Positions 17,291 to 27,135 of a stretch of DNA of 64,000 bases are shown here, piece by piece; position 1 is the stretch's first letter; each line of letters opens with the position of its first letter. Source of the DNA: Dyadobacter endophyticus. Its GTDB lineage: Bacteria; Bacteroidota; Bacteroidia; Cytophagales; Spirosomataceae. Location of the stretch: assembly GCF_014641595.1 (NCBI RefSeq), contig NZ_BMIA01000003.1:1116001-1180000 (forward strand), read 5' to 3'. A model generated the notes under the pieces. That model saw only the letters and a program-made list of their open reading frames with translations. It had not been told where the DNA came from and did no database searches. Made by a program: the position numbers and the translations under genes.

Positions 17291-19072
17291 CTACTTCGTA
17301 ATCGTCAGCTGGTCCTTGATCTCGCCCTCGGGATTGTAACATTTGTAATGCAGCGTGTTTCCCTTGATGGATATGTGCTGATAAAGCGGGCCGTCTTTAT
17401 ATCTTACCAGGGCATAATCCTCCTTCGGCCAGCGCACCTGCTTGCCGGGAATGCTGATAGACATCAGGTAAATCGTCCCCTTCGCCGGGCTGGCAACTTC
17501 TTTTTCATTAAACATCGGCTTGGTGCGCAGGTAGTAATGCATGTGCCCGCTCATGACCATATCCACGTGGTATTTGTCAAAAAGCGTACACCACTCGCGC
17601 TTGATCTCGTCATACGGCTCCTCGAAGTTGTAGGGCGGAAAATGGAACATCGCAAACTTCCATTTGGCTTTCGAATTCCTAAGCTGATTTTCAATCCACG
17701 CACTTTGCTGAGGCACCGAAAGCGTGGCGTCAATCATCAGGAACAATGCATCCTGATAATTGAATGCATAGGTCATTTCAGAAGGCTGGCCCGAGGGGCC
17801 GTTTTCCGGCAGGCTGAACATCTCTTTGTACATCGCTGCGCCCAGCCCGTCCTGGCTATCGTGGTTACCAGGCACCGGCATCAATGGCCGCGTGCTGAAC
17901 GTCGGGCCGGCGTGTGCCCAAAGCTGGTCCCAATCGTCGCGGTGCAAGCCGGTTGTTACCAGGTCGCCGGCGATCGAGAAGAAAGCGATTTCAGGATGCC
18001 GTTTGATCGATTTTTGCGCCATATCACCCCAGATAGGCGAATAATGCGTGTCGCCGAACCAGATGAACGAGAAGTCTTTCACACGATCGGAGGCAGTTTG
18101 GAACGACGCCGGCGCCGACCATTGCAATTGCCCTGTACCGATCGAATAATGGTACAGAGTGCCCGGGCTCAGCCCTTTAAGCTGCGCGGTAAAGCGGTTT
18201 ACGAACCGGTCGTTCTGTAAAAGCCTGTCCTCCATATTGAATGCAGAAGCATCCGTAAAAAGCGTATCGGAAGCACCTGGTTTCCAATATTTTATTTTGC
18301 CTCTAAGCACCTTGGGACTGGTTCGCCATTGAATATTCGCCGTGGTAGCGGGGTCGCCGCTCCATGTCATGACTACCTGGTCGGGCTTTTCAGAGGAAGG
18401 CGTCGAAGTCCTTCTGAATGCATTTACTAAATGCGCCTCGCGCGCGCGTCCCCGCACGGTCGTGAGGAGCGTCTGGCCTTTCAATTCCTCAGGAACTTCG
18501 GTCAATACCAACCCATCCCAGTCATGGTAGGTAAATGCCCCCTTTTGCAATGTGCTTAATGCATACTGTGCGGGGATGACATTCGAAACGGTCAATTTTT
18601 CGGCCTTGTCGAGCGGCGCCACGCTGATGAAATAAACCGGCCGGTCTTTGTCAAAACCATTGATACCAAGCCCGACCTCCCCTTTTTCGAAATCTTTCTG
18701 CCAGACCTCGTAAGTATATTCTTCGTTTTTAACGAGCATCTGTGTTTTCCGGAACCCGCTTTTTTGTATCCAGAAAGGCGGCACGGCTTGGCCGGTATGC
18801 CGCATCAGTGACACTCTTACGGGCACACTCACTTCGAAAGTCCAGAAACGCGTCGCCAGCGTTTCCTTGTCACGCTCGCTGAGAACGCTCAGAATATACG
18901 CATCAGAAATCGTATCGAGCTGCGTCGGTGTAAGAGTTGCATACAACCTGGTCACCGCACGATCGATCACCTCCTTCACCGTTCTCTCGGGTTGTTCACC
19001 GCTTAGCGCGTAAAAAGACATCCAAACAGGGCATAGCAAGGCCCACCAGCGCATTCTTTTGTTTTTGATCAT
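17291..19072 (-). CDS. Purple acid phosphatase-like metallophosphoesterase with N-terminal Fn3-like domain
   Basis: Predicted exported phosphoesterase of 593 residues. After an N-terminal hydrophobic segment and a long N-terminal region comes a fibronectin-like domain (about 235-330, PDQVVMTWSGDPATTANIQW) as in purple acid phosphatases. The calcineurin-like metal site follows: FGDTHYS, AGDLVTTG, PGNHDSQDG and SGHMHYY. The first motif is GDTH rather than the commoner DxH. The length and fused N-terminal region suggest a Bacteroidota subgroup that I cannot name. It lies in the middle of the SusCD unit, between the PqaA-like and GDPD genes, in keeping with releasing phosphate from an imported or surface-bound ester. 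Confidence 0.88.
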   Translation of the reverse strand: MIKNKRMRWWALLCPVWMSFYALSGEQPERTVKEVIDRAVTRLYATLTPTQLDTISDAYILSVLSERDKETLATRFWTFEVSVPVRVSLMRHTGQAVPPFWIQKSGFRKTQMLVKNEEYTYEVWQKDFEKGEVGLGINGFDKDRPVYFISVAPLDKAEKLTVSNVIPAQYALSTLQKGAFTYHDWDGLVLTEVPEELKGQTLLTTVRGRAREAHLVNAFRRTSTPSSEKPDQVVMTWSGDPATTANIQWRTSPKVLRGKIKYWKPGASDTLFTDASAFNMEDRLLQNDRFVNRFTAQLKGLSPGTLYHYSIGTGQLQWSAPASFQTASDRVKDFSFIWFGDTHYSPIWGDMAQKSIKRHPEIAFFSIAGDLVTTGLHRDDWDQLWAHAGPTFSTRPLMPVPGNHDSQDGLGAAMYKEMFSLPENGPSGQPSEMTYAFNYQDALFLMIDATLSVPQQSAWIENQLRNSKAKWKFAMFHFPPYNFEEPYDEIKREWCTLFDKYHVDMVMSGHMHYYLRTKPMFNEKEVASPAKGTIYLMSISIPGKQVRWPKEDYALVRYKDGPLYQHISIKGNTLHYKCYNPEGEIKDQLTITK

Positions 19073-19120
19073 GGCTATTTTAAGTTTCCCGTCAGGTATA
19101 GATACATCTATTTCAGGGAT

Positions 19121-20485
19121 TTACAGAACTGACTTATTATCCGTTAGGAACACCCTCGTACTTTCGGTGTAAGTGTCACCCTGCGGTGTTTTATATTTTA
19201 AATCCACATAAAATGCGCGGAAGCCACTTGCCGGTAACTCTGCGGTCACTTTCACGCTAGACTTTTGACTTATTTTCAAACTTTGAGCCGTCCAGGTGTC
19301 ATTCCGCAAATCCTGGTCGGGCGAGTTGGCCGACCACAGGATCACGTCTACCAATGCATCCGGCGTAGCCTTAATGTCCAGGTTTACTTTCCGGTTGGCC
19401 ACCGACTGGCTCCATTTGCATTCGGTATAAGGCCGTTTGTTAATCGTCGCCCCGAAGAATGCACTCAGGGCTTCCATCGCTTGCTTGCCGTCGCCGAGGT
19501 CGTGCCCCGCGTTGGGTACATAATGCAGCATATTCTTCCCTGGGATCTTGTCCAGATAGTTTTTGATATTGTCGACCACCCAATATTCATCGTTTGTTCC
19601 CATGAATATCATCTTCGGCATCGTCAGCTTGGCGCGGTAGGAATAGGGGTCTATCATCGCCGTAATGGCCTGCCCATCGGCCGAGCCGGTCGACTGCGGA
19701 ATGCCCAGTTTTACATAATCTTCGATCTGGACGCTGTAATCGCCCCATGATTTGATCTGATAATCAAGACTAACCGGCATATTCAGCACATCGATCACCA
19801 TCGGCGCGATCGCCTCCACACGCTTATCACTAGCGCCCGTAAGCCAGGTGGTCCAGCCACGCTTGGACGCCCCGGTAACCACGAAGCTGTTGACGGTATG
19901 TTTCAATTGTTTTTGAGAAAACTGCTGCACGGCATCCATCGCCTTCACCGCGCTCTTCACCATTGGAAAAAGCAGCGGCCAGGTATAGTCCTTATCCTTT
20001 TTGAAGTTGTGCAAAGTATAGGAAATCAATGCATCTTCGGTAAGATCGTCGAAAAACGGCTGGTTGGGCGTCTGTTTCAGCAATGCTACGATGGCATGGT
20101 TCGTAGTAGCCACCGCACCGAGCGAGGCATACATTTTTTCATCCTTTTTGCTGTTCCAATTCGGCAGTCCGTCGGCATTGGAGCCGCCGGTGATGAAGAG
20201 CAACGCGTCGTCATGCCGGTTTTCTTTGGGTACAATCACCGTCATCTGGTGTGTCCAGGTGAACTGGCGCCATTTCTGCGAGGTAACGAGTATTTGGTAA
20301 AATGTCAGATCGTCGCGCTTGAACGTCTCTTTCAGCTCCCATTTAAAGGTTTTGTCGCCATTATTAAGATAACTTTCCAGGGCATTTTCAGGTGTTACTT
20401 TTTGTGCATTCACAAACACGATGGCCACAATTGCCAGCAGCATGGACAAAACGGACCTGACGGCTATTTTCAAAAACATGATCAC
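19121..20485 (-). CDS. PhoPQ-activated pathogenicity-related (PqaA-like) alpha/beta hydrolase
   Basis: 454-residue exported protein of the PhoPQ_related family. The signal segment ends at VFVNAQ. The family fold is an alpha/beta hydrolase: the nucleophile elbow is GASKRGWTTW, an oxyanion-side loop is FITGGSNADG, and a late AGHDLGDGKQ gives the histidine. The best-known relative is PqaA of Salmonella, whose biochemical activity is not settled, so no substrate can be given. It sits 24 bases after the ceramidase-like gene and 48 before the phosphatase-like gene, which makes a role in breaking down the same substrate likely. Confidence 0.9.
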   Translation of the reverse strand: MIMFLKIAVRSVLSMLLAIVAIVFVNAQKVTPENALESYLNNGDKTFKWELKETFKRDDLTFYQILVTSQKWRQFTWTHQMTVIVPKENRHDDALLFITGGSNADGLPNWNSKKDEKMYASLGAVATTNHAIVALLKQTPNQPFFDDLTEDALISYTLHNFKKDKDYTWPLLFPMVKSAVKAMDAVQQFSQKQLKHTVNSFVVTGASKRGWTTWLTGASDKRVEAIAPMVIDVLNMPVSLDYQIKSWGDYSVQIEDYVKLGIPQSTGSADGQAITAMIDPYSYRAKLTMPKMIFMGTNDEYWVVDNIKNYLDKIPGKNMLHYVPNAGHDLGDGKQAMEALSAFFGATINKRPYTECKWSQSVANRKVNLDIKATPDALVDVILWSANSPDQDLRNDTWTAQSLKISQKSSVKVTAELPASGFRAFYVDLKYKTPQGDTYTESTRVFLTDNKSVL

Positions 20486-20509
20486 TCGGTTTTGGTTTGA
20501 AGAATCGGT

Positions 20510-21805
20510 TTACTTGCCCGCTGTGGTGGCCGGCACGGATGCGGCCGACTTAGGGCTGTCTTTTACTAGTTTCAATGCCTGCTCGATATAAATCTCTCCT
20601 GTCATTTCGCCCAGGCTTGTGCGGCTCACATAGTCATACCTTTTAAAGCTATTGAAATCGACTTTCGTAAGCATATAACCGAAGGCGTCGTTCGTGAGTC
20701 CGAAAAGAAACGGTTGTTTGGTATTCATATTCCTTTTCACATAATACCCGATATTGGGCAATGCTTCGCCGGGCACCGTCAGTACCTGAGCGGTACCGAT
20801 ATTAAGCAGGTTAAGCTGCGTCACAATACGGTTATCACCGGCCATCTCATTTTTAATCGGTGATTTTTGGAGGATATAACGCATGATCTCCGAATCGACC
20901 GGAAACTCAATCCTGCGGGAAACGCAATAAACGTCGGGGTTTTCCTGCACCGCCGCGTCTTTCACGATCCGCAATGCCTCGTCGGCCAGCAGCTCGCCTA
21001 TCCTTTTGCATTCAGTCCAATCGCTGGCTTCTTTCCCGTTTTCGAGGCGGTTGTCGGCCGTTACCATTCCGCCTTGTGCGCCATTCATGAAAATGGCCGT
21101 TCCGCCGCCCTGCGACTCAATCCGATCGTACAGCGGCCCGCAAAGGTCCGGGCTCAGAATGCCCCTGCCCGATCCGATAATTTCCGGGTGCACCGCGTAA
21201 TTGACCAACGTAGCAATGGCCTTTCCCTTATTGACTCCGGAGGTTGCCACTGCCTGGATCACCCCGCAACGGGGATCATAAAGCTGATCGGCATAGTAGT
21301 TGTAGGCGATTTTCCCTTTTGCATCGCTTACCGCGATTTTCAACGAAGCATCTTCCAGTTTCCCAACGGCCTCATTCACAGCATCGGCGATTTGCTGTAC
21401 GCACCGGTCGAGGTAGGTAAGGTCGGCGAAAGATTCACCTTTTTCATTGGGAAAACCATAAGCATCGGGCCCGCTATGCGTATGCGTGGCGCCTATGAGC
21501 ACGTTCTCGGGTGCGATGCCCTTTATCAGCTTCCGCGACTTGTTTCCTAATGCAGCCGGCCACCCCAGGTTATCCACATTCACAATTGCGACCCGCACTC
21601 CACCTTTTTCCATCACAAATGCCCTCGCGTACAGTTCACCATTCTTCTGTGTCGCTTTTTTGGGAGTACCAATGCCCCCCGAAACCGGCAGCAGCGGATC
21701 GGGCGTGATCACCCGCACAGCCGCCGCAGCCCTGAAATGCTGCCCAACTGTAACCTGGTTCAGAAACAGGCAGAAACAGCAAAATACAATGGCCCTAACT
21801 TTCAT
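20510..21805 (-). CDS. Neutral/alkaline ceramidase N-terminal-domain-like protein
   Basis: 431-residue exported protein matching the N-terminal domain family of neutral ceramidases, without their C-terminal domain. The metal-binding motifs are present: ATHTHSGPD and NYAVHPEIIG. At the place where true ceramidases carry the nucleophile serine in GDVSPN, this protein reads NGAQGGMVTADN, so the usual serine is not evident and classical amidase chemistry is uncertain. The signal peptide is MKVRAIVFCCFCLFLNQVTVGQ. It follows the SusD gene after a 92-base gap holding a hairpin. The organism appears to make sphingolipids (see the serine palmitoyltransferase at the window end), but substrate assignment is inference. 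Confidence 0.82.
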   Translation of the reverse strand: MKVRAIVFCCFCLFLNQVTVGQHFRAAAAVRVITPDPLLPVSGGIGTPKKATQKNGELYARAFVMEKGGVRVAIVNVDNLGWPAALGNKSRKLIKGIAPENVLIGATHTHSGPDAYGFPNEKGESFADLTYLDRCVQQIADAVNEAVGKLEDASLKIAVSDAKGKIAYNYYADQLYDPRCGVIQAVATSGVNKGKAIATLVNYAVHPEIIGSGRGILSPDLCGPLYDRIESQGGGTAIFMNGAQGGMVTADNRLENGKEASDWTECKRIGELLADEALRIVKDAAVQENPDVYCVSRRIEFPVDSEIMRYILQKSPIKNEMAGDNRIVTQLNLLNIGTAQVLTVPGEALPNIGYYVKRNMNTKQPFLFGLTNDAFGYMLTKVDFNSFKRYDYVSRTSLGEMTGEIYIEQALKLVKDSPKSAASVPATTAGK

Positions 21806-21832
21806 GTTGAAATGGGTTTACATATTAAAACT

Positions 21833-21870
21833 AAACCGGAACCGTGGGATGATCCCGACAGTCCCGGTTT
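21833..21870 (-). terminator. Branched hairpin between susD-like and ceramidase-like genes (attenuator?)
   Basis: On the minus strand AAACCGGGAC pairs with GTTCCGGTTT (one G-T pair), and inside it GGGAT pairs with ATCCC. A weak AGTTTTAAT tract follows. Its place right after SusD fits a partial terminator that keeps the transporter genes above the enzyme genes in expression. Confidence 0.4.
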
Positions 21871-21897
21871 TAAATACTCACCTTAAAACAAATATGA

Positions 21898-23541
21898 CTA
21901 CCACGGCTTGCCGGTTCCTTGCAAAAGCCATTGTTTAGACCAGGCGCTGTTGCCGTTGTCGGCCTGTGAATAGCCAGTAACTTCCAGCTTGCTCACCGCG
22001 GTCTCGGTATTCGCCTTGTTGATGCGCAACTCATCCTGCATGTAGTAGAAACGCACAGGCAAAACCTCTCTTTTAGCTGCCGGGCCAGCTTTCAACGCAG
22101 GCAGGCCGGTGCGGCGGAAATCGAACCAGGCTTCGGTGGCGGCAGTCCAGCTGGCAATCCACTTCTGTTCGAGGACCTGTTTCAAAGTATTGTCGAAAAC
22201 CACACCCGGCGTAGCAACATAAGCGGCATACTTGTCGCCTACCTTCCAGGTTTCCATCGATGCTTTCACACCGGCTTCGTAACGGTCTTTTGCAACGCCG
22301 GTAGCCCAGCCTTTCAATGCAGCCTCGGCGAGGATGAAGTTTACTTCGGCAGCCGAGATCAGCCGTGCGCGCAACAACGGGCCCTTTGCAGCCTTATAAA
22401 TATCATTCAAAAAGGACACGTGCGGGTTGAAAGACGTTTGTCCGGGGGTCGGATTGAGGTTGTATGCCGATGGCAATGCTGAAAAACTTGGCGGCAAACC
22501 TACGTATTCAGGGTCGGTGTCGACTGGTGTATTCTTCACTTTATCCGGCGAAAGTATCCGCTTGCCGTCTACGATTTTGTCCGTTCCGGCTGGTTGTGTC
22601 GGATCTACTACCAGCGGCACTTCCACCTTGTTGGCCCAGATTCCGAGCCGCGGGTCTTTCAAGGTCTGCAATTTTTCTACCAATGTGGCGCACATTTTGA
22701 TGCGGCGGTAATTGCTTCCGCTGGCGTCGCTTACGGTGTTGGCAGGCCATGAATCGGCTTCGCTGTTGCCGGGAAAGCCCATTGTGGCATCATCCGCATT
22801 GGATGTGATGATCGGATATTGGGCCGCATTGGCGACAATCTTCTCGATACCCGCCTTGGCGATGTCCGGCTGCTTGGCCGAAATGCGCAGATAGTAACGC
22901 AACATCAGCGAATTAGCCATTTTGCGCCATTTAGCAGGGTCTCCGCCGTAAAAAACATCCACGTTGTCGACAATCCCCTCATACTCGGCCTTTGATTTGG
23001 AAAGCAGCGCATTAGCCTTTTCGAGGTCTGCGATGATGCCCGCATAGATCTTGTCCTGGCTATCGAATGCCGGCAGAATGTCGGCTACCGAGCCCGCCTC
23101 CCCTTTCAATGCATTGGTGTAGGGTGCATCGCCCCAGAGATCGGTGATGAGCCCGAACATAAACGATTTCATTACCAGGGTAACGCCCTGGTGAAACTCG
23201 AAATTCGTCGCAACGGCCCGCTGATAAACGAGGTCGTTGTTGCGAAGCACGTCGTAATAGGCATTCCAACTCTGGTCGCCGCCCCAATCATAATCGTTGT
23301 GCCCGCTCGACCACGCGTCTTTCTGCGTATGCTGCACCACGCCTGCAATGTCCTGATAACCCAGGTTTACATAAAGTTTCGCGGCTTCCGTCAGGACAGT
23401 CGGCAACACGAGGTTCGGGTTTACCGACTCCGGTGCGACACCATTCGGGTTTTCGTTTATCTCCGTCAGGTCTTTACAAGAAAAGATCATGCACGCCAGC
23501 AGCAGCGGTATGATGACGAACTTGTTGTGATTTTTTTTCAT
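21898..23541 (-). CDS. SusD/RagB-family nutrient-binding outer-membrane lipoprotein
   Basis: Surface lipoprotein that caps a SusC channel and captures the substrate. It has 547 residues. The lipoprotein signal ends in ACMIFSC-KD with the lipidated Cys22, and the mature N-terminus (LTEINENPNGVAPESVNP) is typical of the SusD-like branch that often serves non-glycan substrates. Tetratricopeptide-like helices follow. It starts 37 bases after the SusC gene on the same strand. No residues identify the ligand. Confidence 0.93.
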   Translation of the reverse strand: MKKNHNKFVIIPLLLACMIFSCKDLTEINENPNGVAPESVNPNLVLPTVLTEAAKLYVNLGYQDIAGVVQHTQKDAWSSGHNDYDWGGDQSWNAYYDVLRNNDLVYQRAVATNFEFHQGVTLVMKSFMFGLITDLWGDAPYTNALKGEAGSVADILPAFDSQDKIYAGIIADLEKANALLSKSKAEYEGIVDNVDVFYGGDPAKWRKMANSLMLRYYLRISAKQPDIAKAGIEKIVANAAQYPIITSNADDATMGFPGNSEADSWPANTVSDASGSNYRRIKMCATLVEKLQTLKDPRLGIWANKVEVPLVVDPTQPAGTDKIVDGKRILSPDKVKNTPVDTDPEYVGLPPSFSALPSAYNLNPTPGQTSFNPHVSFLNDIYKAAKGPLLRARLISAAEVNFILAEAALKGWATGVAKDRYEAGVKASMETWKVGDKYAAYVATPGVVFDNTLKQVLEQKWIASWTAATEAWFDFRRTGLPALKAGPAAKREVLPVRFYYMQDELRINKANTETAVSKLEVTGYSQADNGNSAWSKQWLLQGTGKPW

Positions 23542-23578
23542 GAGTATATTTATATAAAATAAACTATATGATTCTGTA

Positions 23579-26500
23579 TCAGAAAGTTAAACCAATCTTG
23601 AAGCCAATCGGCATCACCCAGGGAGTAACGTTGTAACGCTCGATGCCCTGCTTGAACTGGGTACCCGCCTGTGCGCCCGACTCTTGCTGGAACGCCTGCT
23701 CCGGATCGATACCGATTTTCGCTTTGGTCCAAAGGATGATATTGCGGCTATAAACAGCGACGTTGGCATTTTGAAGGCCGAGGCGTTTCACGAACGTAGA
23801 GGGCAGGTCATAACCCAGGGACACTTCACGCAGCTTGATAAATGAAGCATCGAATGTAGCCGCGCGGGTGAAATCCCATGGGTAGTTGTCGCCATAGGGA
23901 ATGTACTTGGTGTCCTTGCCACCCAGGTTTTCGGTATAACCGGTAATTTCGCCGGCTTCGTTGTATTGCGCAATCACGCCCGGGTTGAACACCGCGTAGT
24001 CGTAAGTGTTGCCTCCGTACTCAAATGGGAAACCTCCATATGCTTTGGTAGGGCCGCCGACGATATTGAACTTGTTTCCATTGACAACCACTTTGTTGTT
24101 TTCAACCAGGTAGTTGCGCAACTGATCGCCCGTCATTCCGTTCGGATTGATCAGGTTATCCAGGAAGCGTTGGGATTTGAGATCCGATTCGCCGTAGCGA
24201 TATGTTTGCGACACGAAGTCGCCTCCCTGGCGCCAGTCGAACGACATATTCAGGCTAAACCCTTTGTAGGAAACGGAAGTCTGTAACCCCATCGTGAAAT
24301 CCGGATTGAAATTACCGATCTTATTGCGGGTTTTGGAAGCGCTGACCGATTGCCACGAACCGTTTTCATCCAGGATCGGATACTTGTAGTAAGGCGAACT
24401 CTTATCCTGAACTGTCACGAGCTCGGCATCGTAAATATCACCGATCTTGTCCCCAACATAGGTCCAGGCGCCACCTTTTGCGTCTGTCCAGAGGGTGTAG
24501 AATTCAAGACCGTCCGACAACGATTTGATAATGGTCCGGTTTTTCGACCAGTTGGCGTTAATGTCCCAGCGCCATCCATTCTTATCGATCGGCGTACCTC
24601 CCAGGGTAAATTCAAGCCCTTTGCTCACGAGCAAACCTGCATTGATGTTTTTTGAAGTAAACCCGCTGGATCCCGGAAGTTTGGTCGGTATGATCTGGTT
24701 GCGGTTTTCCACCTGATAGTAAGTGGCCGAGAGCCGTACGCGGTTATGGTAAAGATTCAGGTCGAGGCCATATTCATAAGAAGTCGCGATCTCGGGTTTG
24801 AGGTCGGGTAGCAGAATTTGTCCTGATTTCGACAAACGTGTGATGCCGTCCCATGCCCCTGCATTGCCGAGCGTTGCCAGCAAGCTGTAAGGATTAGTAT
24901 CGTTACCAACTTGAGCAACACCGCCTCTGAGTTTCAGCAAGCTGATCTGGTTCGCGATCGGGAACATTTCATTTAACAAAACACTCAATGAAGCCGATGG
25001 ATAGAAATAGGAACGATTGGCTTTTGGCAATGTGCTCGACCAGTCATTCCGGGCCGTCAGATCCAGGTAAACCATGTCTTTGAAGCCAAGGTTAGCCAAT
25101 CCGTACACACTAAATACCGCCTTTTCATACATCGCGCTACCGTAAGAGAGGTTCGCAGGAGCGATGTTCGACATAGTATACAGGCCCGGGATAATCAGCC
25201 CTGTACCGTTTTTGGTAGCCGTAGTCATGTCTGTATTTTTCTGATAGCGCGTATTGCCACCACCCGAAACGGACACACTGAAATCGCTGATGTCGCGCTT
25301 GTAGGTCAAAAGGAAGTCAGCATTACGCTCGAATCTCGACAGGTTAATTATCCCGTAACCGCCCCGGCTGTCGTTGGTGTAGCTATTGCCGATCTTGGTC
25401 TGGCGCTCTTCGCGGTAAGTATCGAGTGCATAACGGCCCATAAGGCTCAAATGCGGGGTAATCTGCCAGTCAGCCTTCACATTTCCGAAAACACGGTCGC
25501 GAACAAAGCTGTTGTTTACCTCGTAGGCCAGGAACCATGGGTTGTTATAAGCGCCCGGACCTTGCGAGAGTTGCTTCAAGCCTTCTTGCCCCGGCACCCA
25601 GTAATTACGCAGGTCGTTGATATCAATGTGCGGCGAAACAGCGTATGCCCATTGCAGCGGGTTCGTACCACGATTGGTTGCTGGCCGGTTGTTCGAATTG
25701 TTGCGGCTGACATCGATGTTCGTACTCAATGTCAACTTTTTACTTAGCCTGACCGACGAATTGATGTTCAATGAATTCCGGAAAAGATCGGAGTTCGGGA
25801 TAATCCCCCGGTTGGACATGTTTGAGTATGACAAACGGTACGTGACGAGGTCGTTGCTATTGGAAATCGAAACGCCATTGGTCGTGGTGATACCCGTGCG
25901 TACGAAGTTTTTTACATTATCAGGGTGCGAAACGAGGTCTGTTGGAATGGGCTTACCATTGGCGTCTTTCGGGCTATTCCATTGGATCGCCTTGTACCCT
26001 TTATCGAGTTCCGGCCCCACGCCCCCGGCTGAACCCTCATCGATAAGCAGCACACCGCCCGGGTAAGGATTATTATCGGGTGTAAAAGGAAGAATACCCG
26101 TTGCAAACTTGCTGTGCATGTTCAGGTATTTGTAAGGTCTGTCAAAAACAGTGCTGGAATTAACAGAAACGGTCATTTTCTTCGCTTTGCTGCCATTTTT
26201 AGTGGTAATCAGCACGACCCCGTGACCTGCACGTGAACCATAAAGCGCTGCCGCGTTAGGTCCTTTAAGGATCGAAACGCTTTCTACGTCGTCGGGGTTA
26301 ATATTTGAAATCGCATTTCCATAATCGACGCGGTTGTCATTTCCTACCTGGCTTATATTGTTCAGGGTGTTGGCAATAGGGACACCATCCACGACAAAAA
26401 GTGGCTGGTTGTCATTACTGAGGGATGTCGCACCGCGGATGATCATACTCACCGACGAACCGGTGCCGCCCGTAGAGCTGATGGTAACACCCGGAACCTT

Positions 26501-26971
26501 GCCCGACAGGGAGTTCAGCACGTTCTCCTGTGCTACCCGGCTGATATCTTTTCCCTGAACTTCCGCGACCGCATACCCCAATGAGCGTTTTTCGCGCGAG
26601 AGACCCAATGCTGTGACTACGGTTTCTCCAAGGGTTTCGACACCTTCCGCCAAATCCACATTGACCACCGATTCATTACCCACAATCACCTCCTGGGTTT
26701 CATGACCAATGTAGGAAAAGACCAGAATGGCCTTCGAAGCGTCACTGACATTGATCGAATAATTGCCGGCTGCGTCGGTAGACGTTCCCACCTGGGTGCC
26801 CTTCACAACAATGCTGACACCGGGAAGCGCCGCCCCATCTATTTTCGAAGTAACTTTTCCCTTAATCGTCTTATCAAAATTTTTCCCCGCAAACGCCGGA
26901 GCGACGAGGAAAACGGCCACGAAAATGCATAAAAGCAACCTTCGCAGACTAGCAGTAGAATTTGGATCCAT
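23579..26971 (-). CDS. SusC/RagA-family TonB-linked outer-membrane receptor
   Basis: TonB-dependent importer of large nutrients. After the signal peptide (MDPNSTASLRRLLLCIFVAV, ending at APAFA) comes a carboxypeptidase-regulatory-like domain (KGKVTSKIDGAALPGVSI), a plug domain (ISSTGGTGSSVSMIIRGATS and NDNQPLFVVDGVPI) and a 22-strand barrel ending GFKIGLTF. The frame also has an ATG at 26998, giving nine extra residues; I prefer the ATG at 26971 because it starts the signal peptide and has an A-rich leader. It is first of the six-gene unit. A short FecR-like gene lies upstream on the same strand, but no sigma factor is next to it. Confidence 0.95.
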   Translation of the reverse strand: MDPNSTASLRRLLLCIFVAVFLVAPAFAGKNFDKTIKGKVTSKIDGAALPGVSIVVKGTQVGTSTDAAGNYSINVSDASKAILVFSYIGHETQEVIVGNESVVNVDLAEGVETLGETVVTALGLSREKRSLGYAVAEVQGKDISRVAQENVLNSLSGKVPGVTISSTGGTGSSVSMIIRGATSLSNDNQPLFVVDGVPIANTLNNISQVGNDNRVDYGNAISNINPDDVESVSILKGPNAAALYGSRAGHGVVLITTKNGSKAKKMTVSVNSSTVFDRPYKYLNMHSKFATGILPFTPDNNPYPGGVLLIDEGSAGGVGPELDKGYKAIQWNSPKDANGKPIPTDLVSHPDNVKNFVRTGITTTNGVSISNSNDLVTYRLSYSNMSNRGIIPNSDLFRNSLNINSSVRLSKKLTLSTNIDVSRNNSNNRPATNRGTNPLQWAYAVSPHIDINDLRNYWVPGQEGLKQLSQGPGAYNNPWFLAYEVNNSFVRDRVFGNVKADWQITPHLSLMGRYALDTYREERQTKIGNSYTNDSRGGYGIINLSRFERNADFLLTYKRDISDFSVSVSGGGNTRYQKNTDMTTATKNGTGLIIPGLYTMSNIAPANLSYGSAMYEKAVFSVYGLANLGFKDMVYLDLTARNDWSSTLPKANRSYFYPSASLSVLLNEMFPIANQISLLKLRGGVAQVGNDTNPYSLLATLGNAGAWDGITRLSKSGQILLPDLKPEIATSYEYGLDLNLYHNRVRLSATYYQVENRNQIIPTKLPGSSGFTSKNINAGLLVSKGLEFTLGGTPIDKNGWRWDINANWSKNRTIIKSLSDGLEFYTLWTDAKGGAWTYVGDKIGDIYDAELVTVQDKSSPYYKYPILDENGSWQSVSASKTRNKIGNFNPDFTMGLQTSVSYKGFSLNMSFDWRQGGDFVSQTYRYGESDLKSQRFLDNLINPNGMTGDQLRNYLVENNKVVVNGNKFNIVGGPTKAYGGFPFEYGGNTYDYAVFNPGVIAQYNEAGEITGYTENLGGKDTKYIPYGDNYPWDFTRAATFDASFIKLREVSLGYDLPSTFVKRLGLQNANVAVYSRNIILWTKAKIGIDPEQAFQQESGAQAGTQFKQGIERYNVTPWVMPIGFKIGLTF

Positions 26972-27110
26972 AGTTTTTGTTTTTAAGGTGATGGGCACTG
27001 TTCATGATACTGGGAATAGAGATTTATGTTAAAAACTGGAACACAATACAGACTTATATAATCCGTGTCAGCGGTATTAATAACATGGTATCAGGTGAGT
27101 GGCGGATCAA

Positions 27111-27135
27111 CTTCCGGAAGGTTTGCTCCCGGGAG
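27111..27135. promoter_or_regulatory. Two adjacent perfect palindromes upstream of the SusC gene
   Basis: CTTCCGGAAG at 27111-27120 and CTCCCGGGAG at 27126-27135 are both perfect 10-base palindromes, 140-165 bases before the SusC start. They could be operator half-sites. I found no convincing promoter in this 270-base gap. Confidence 0.22.
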
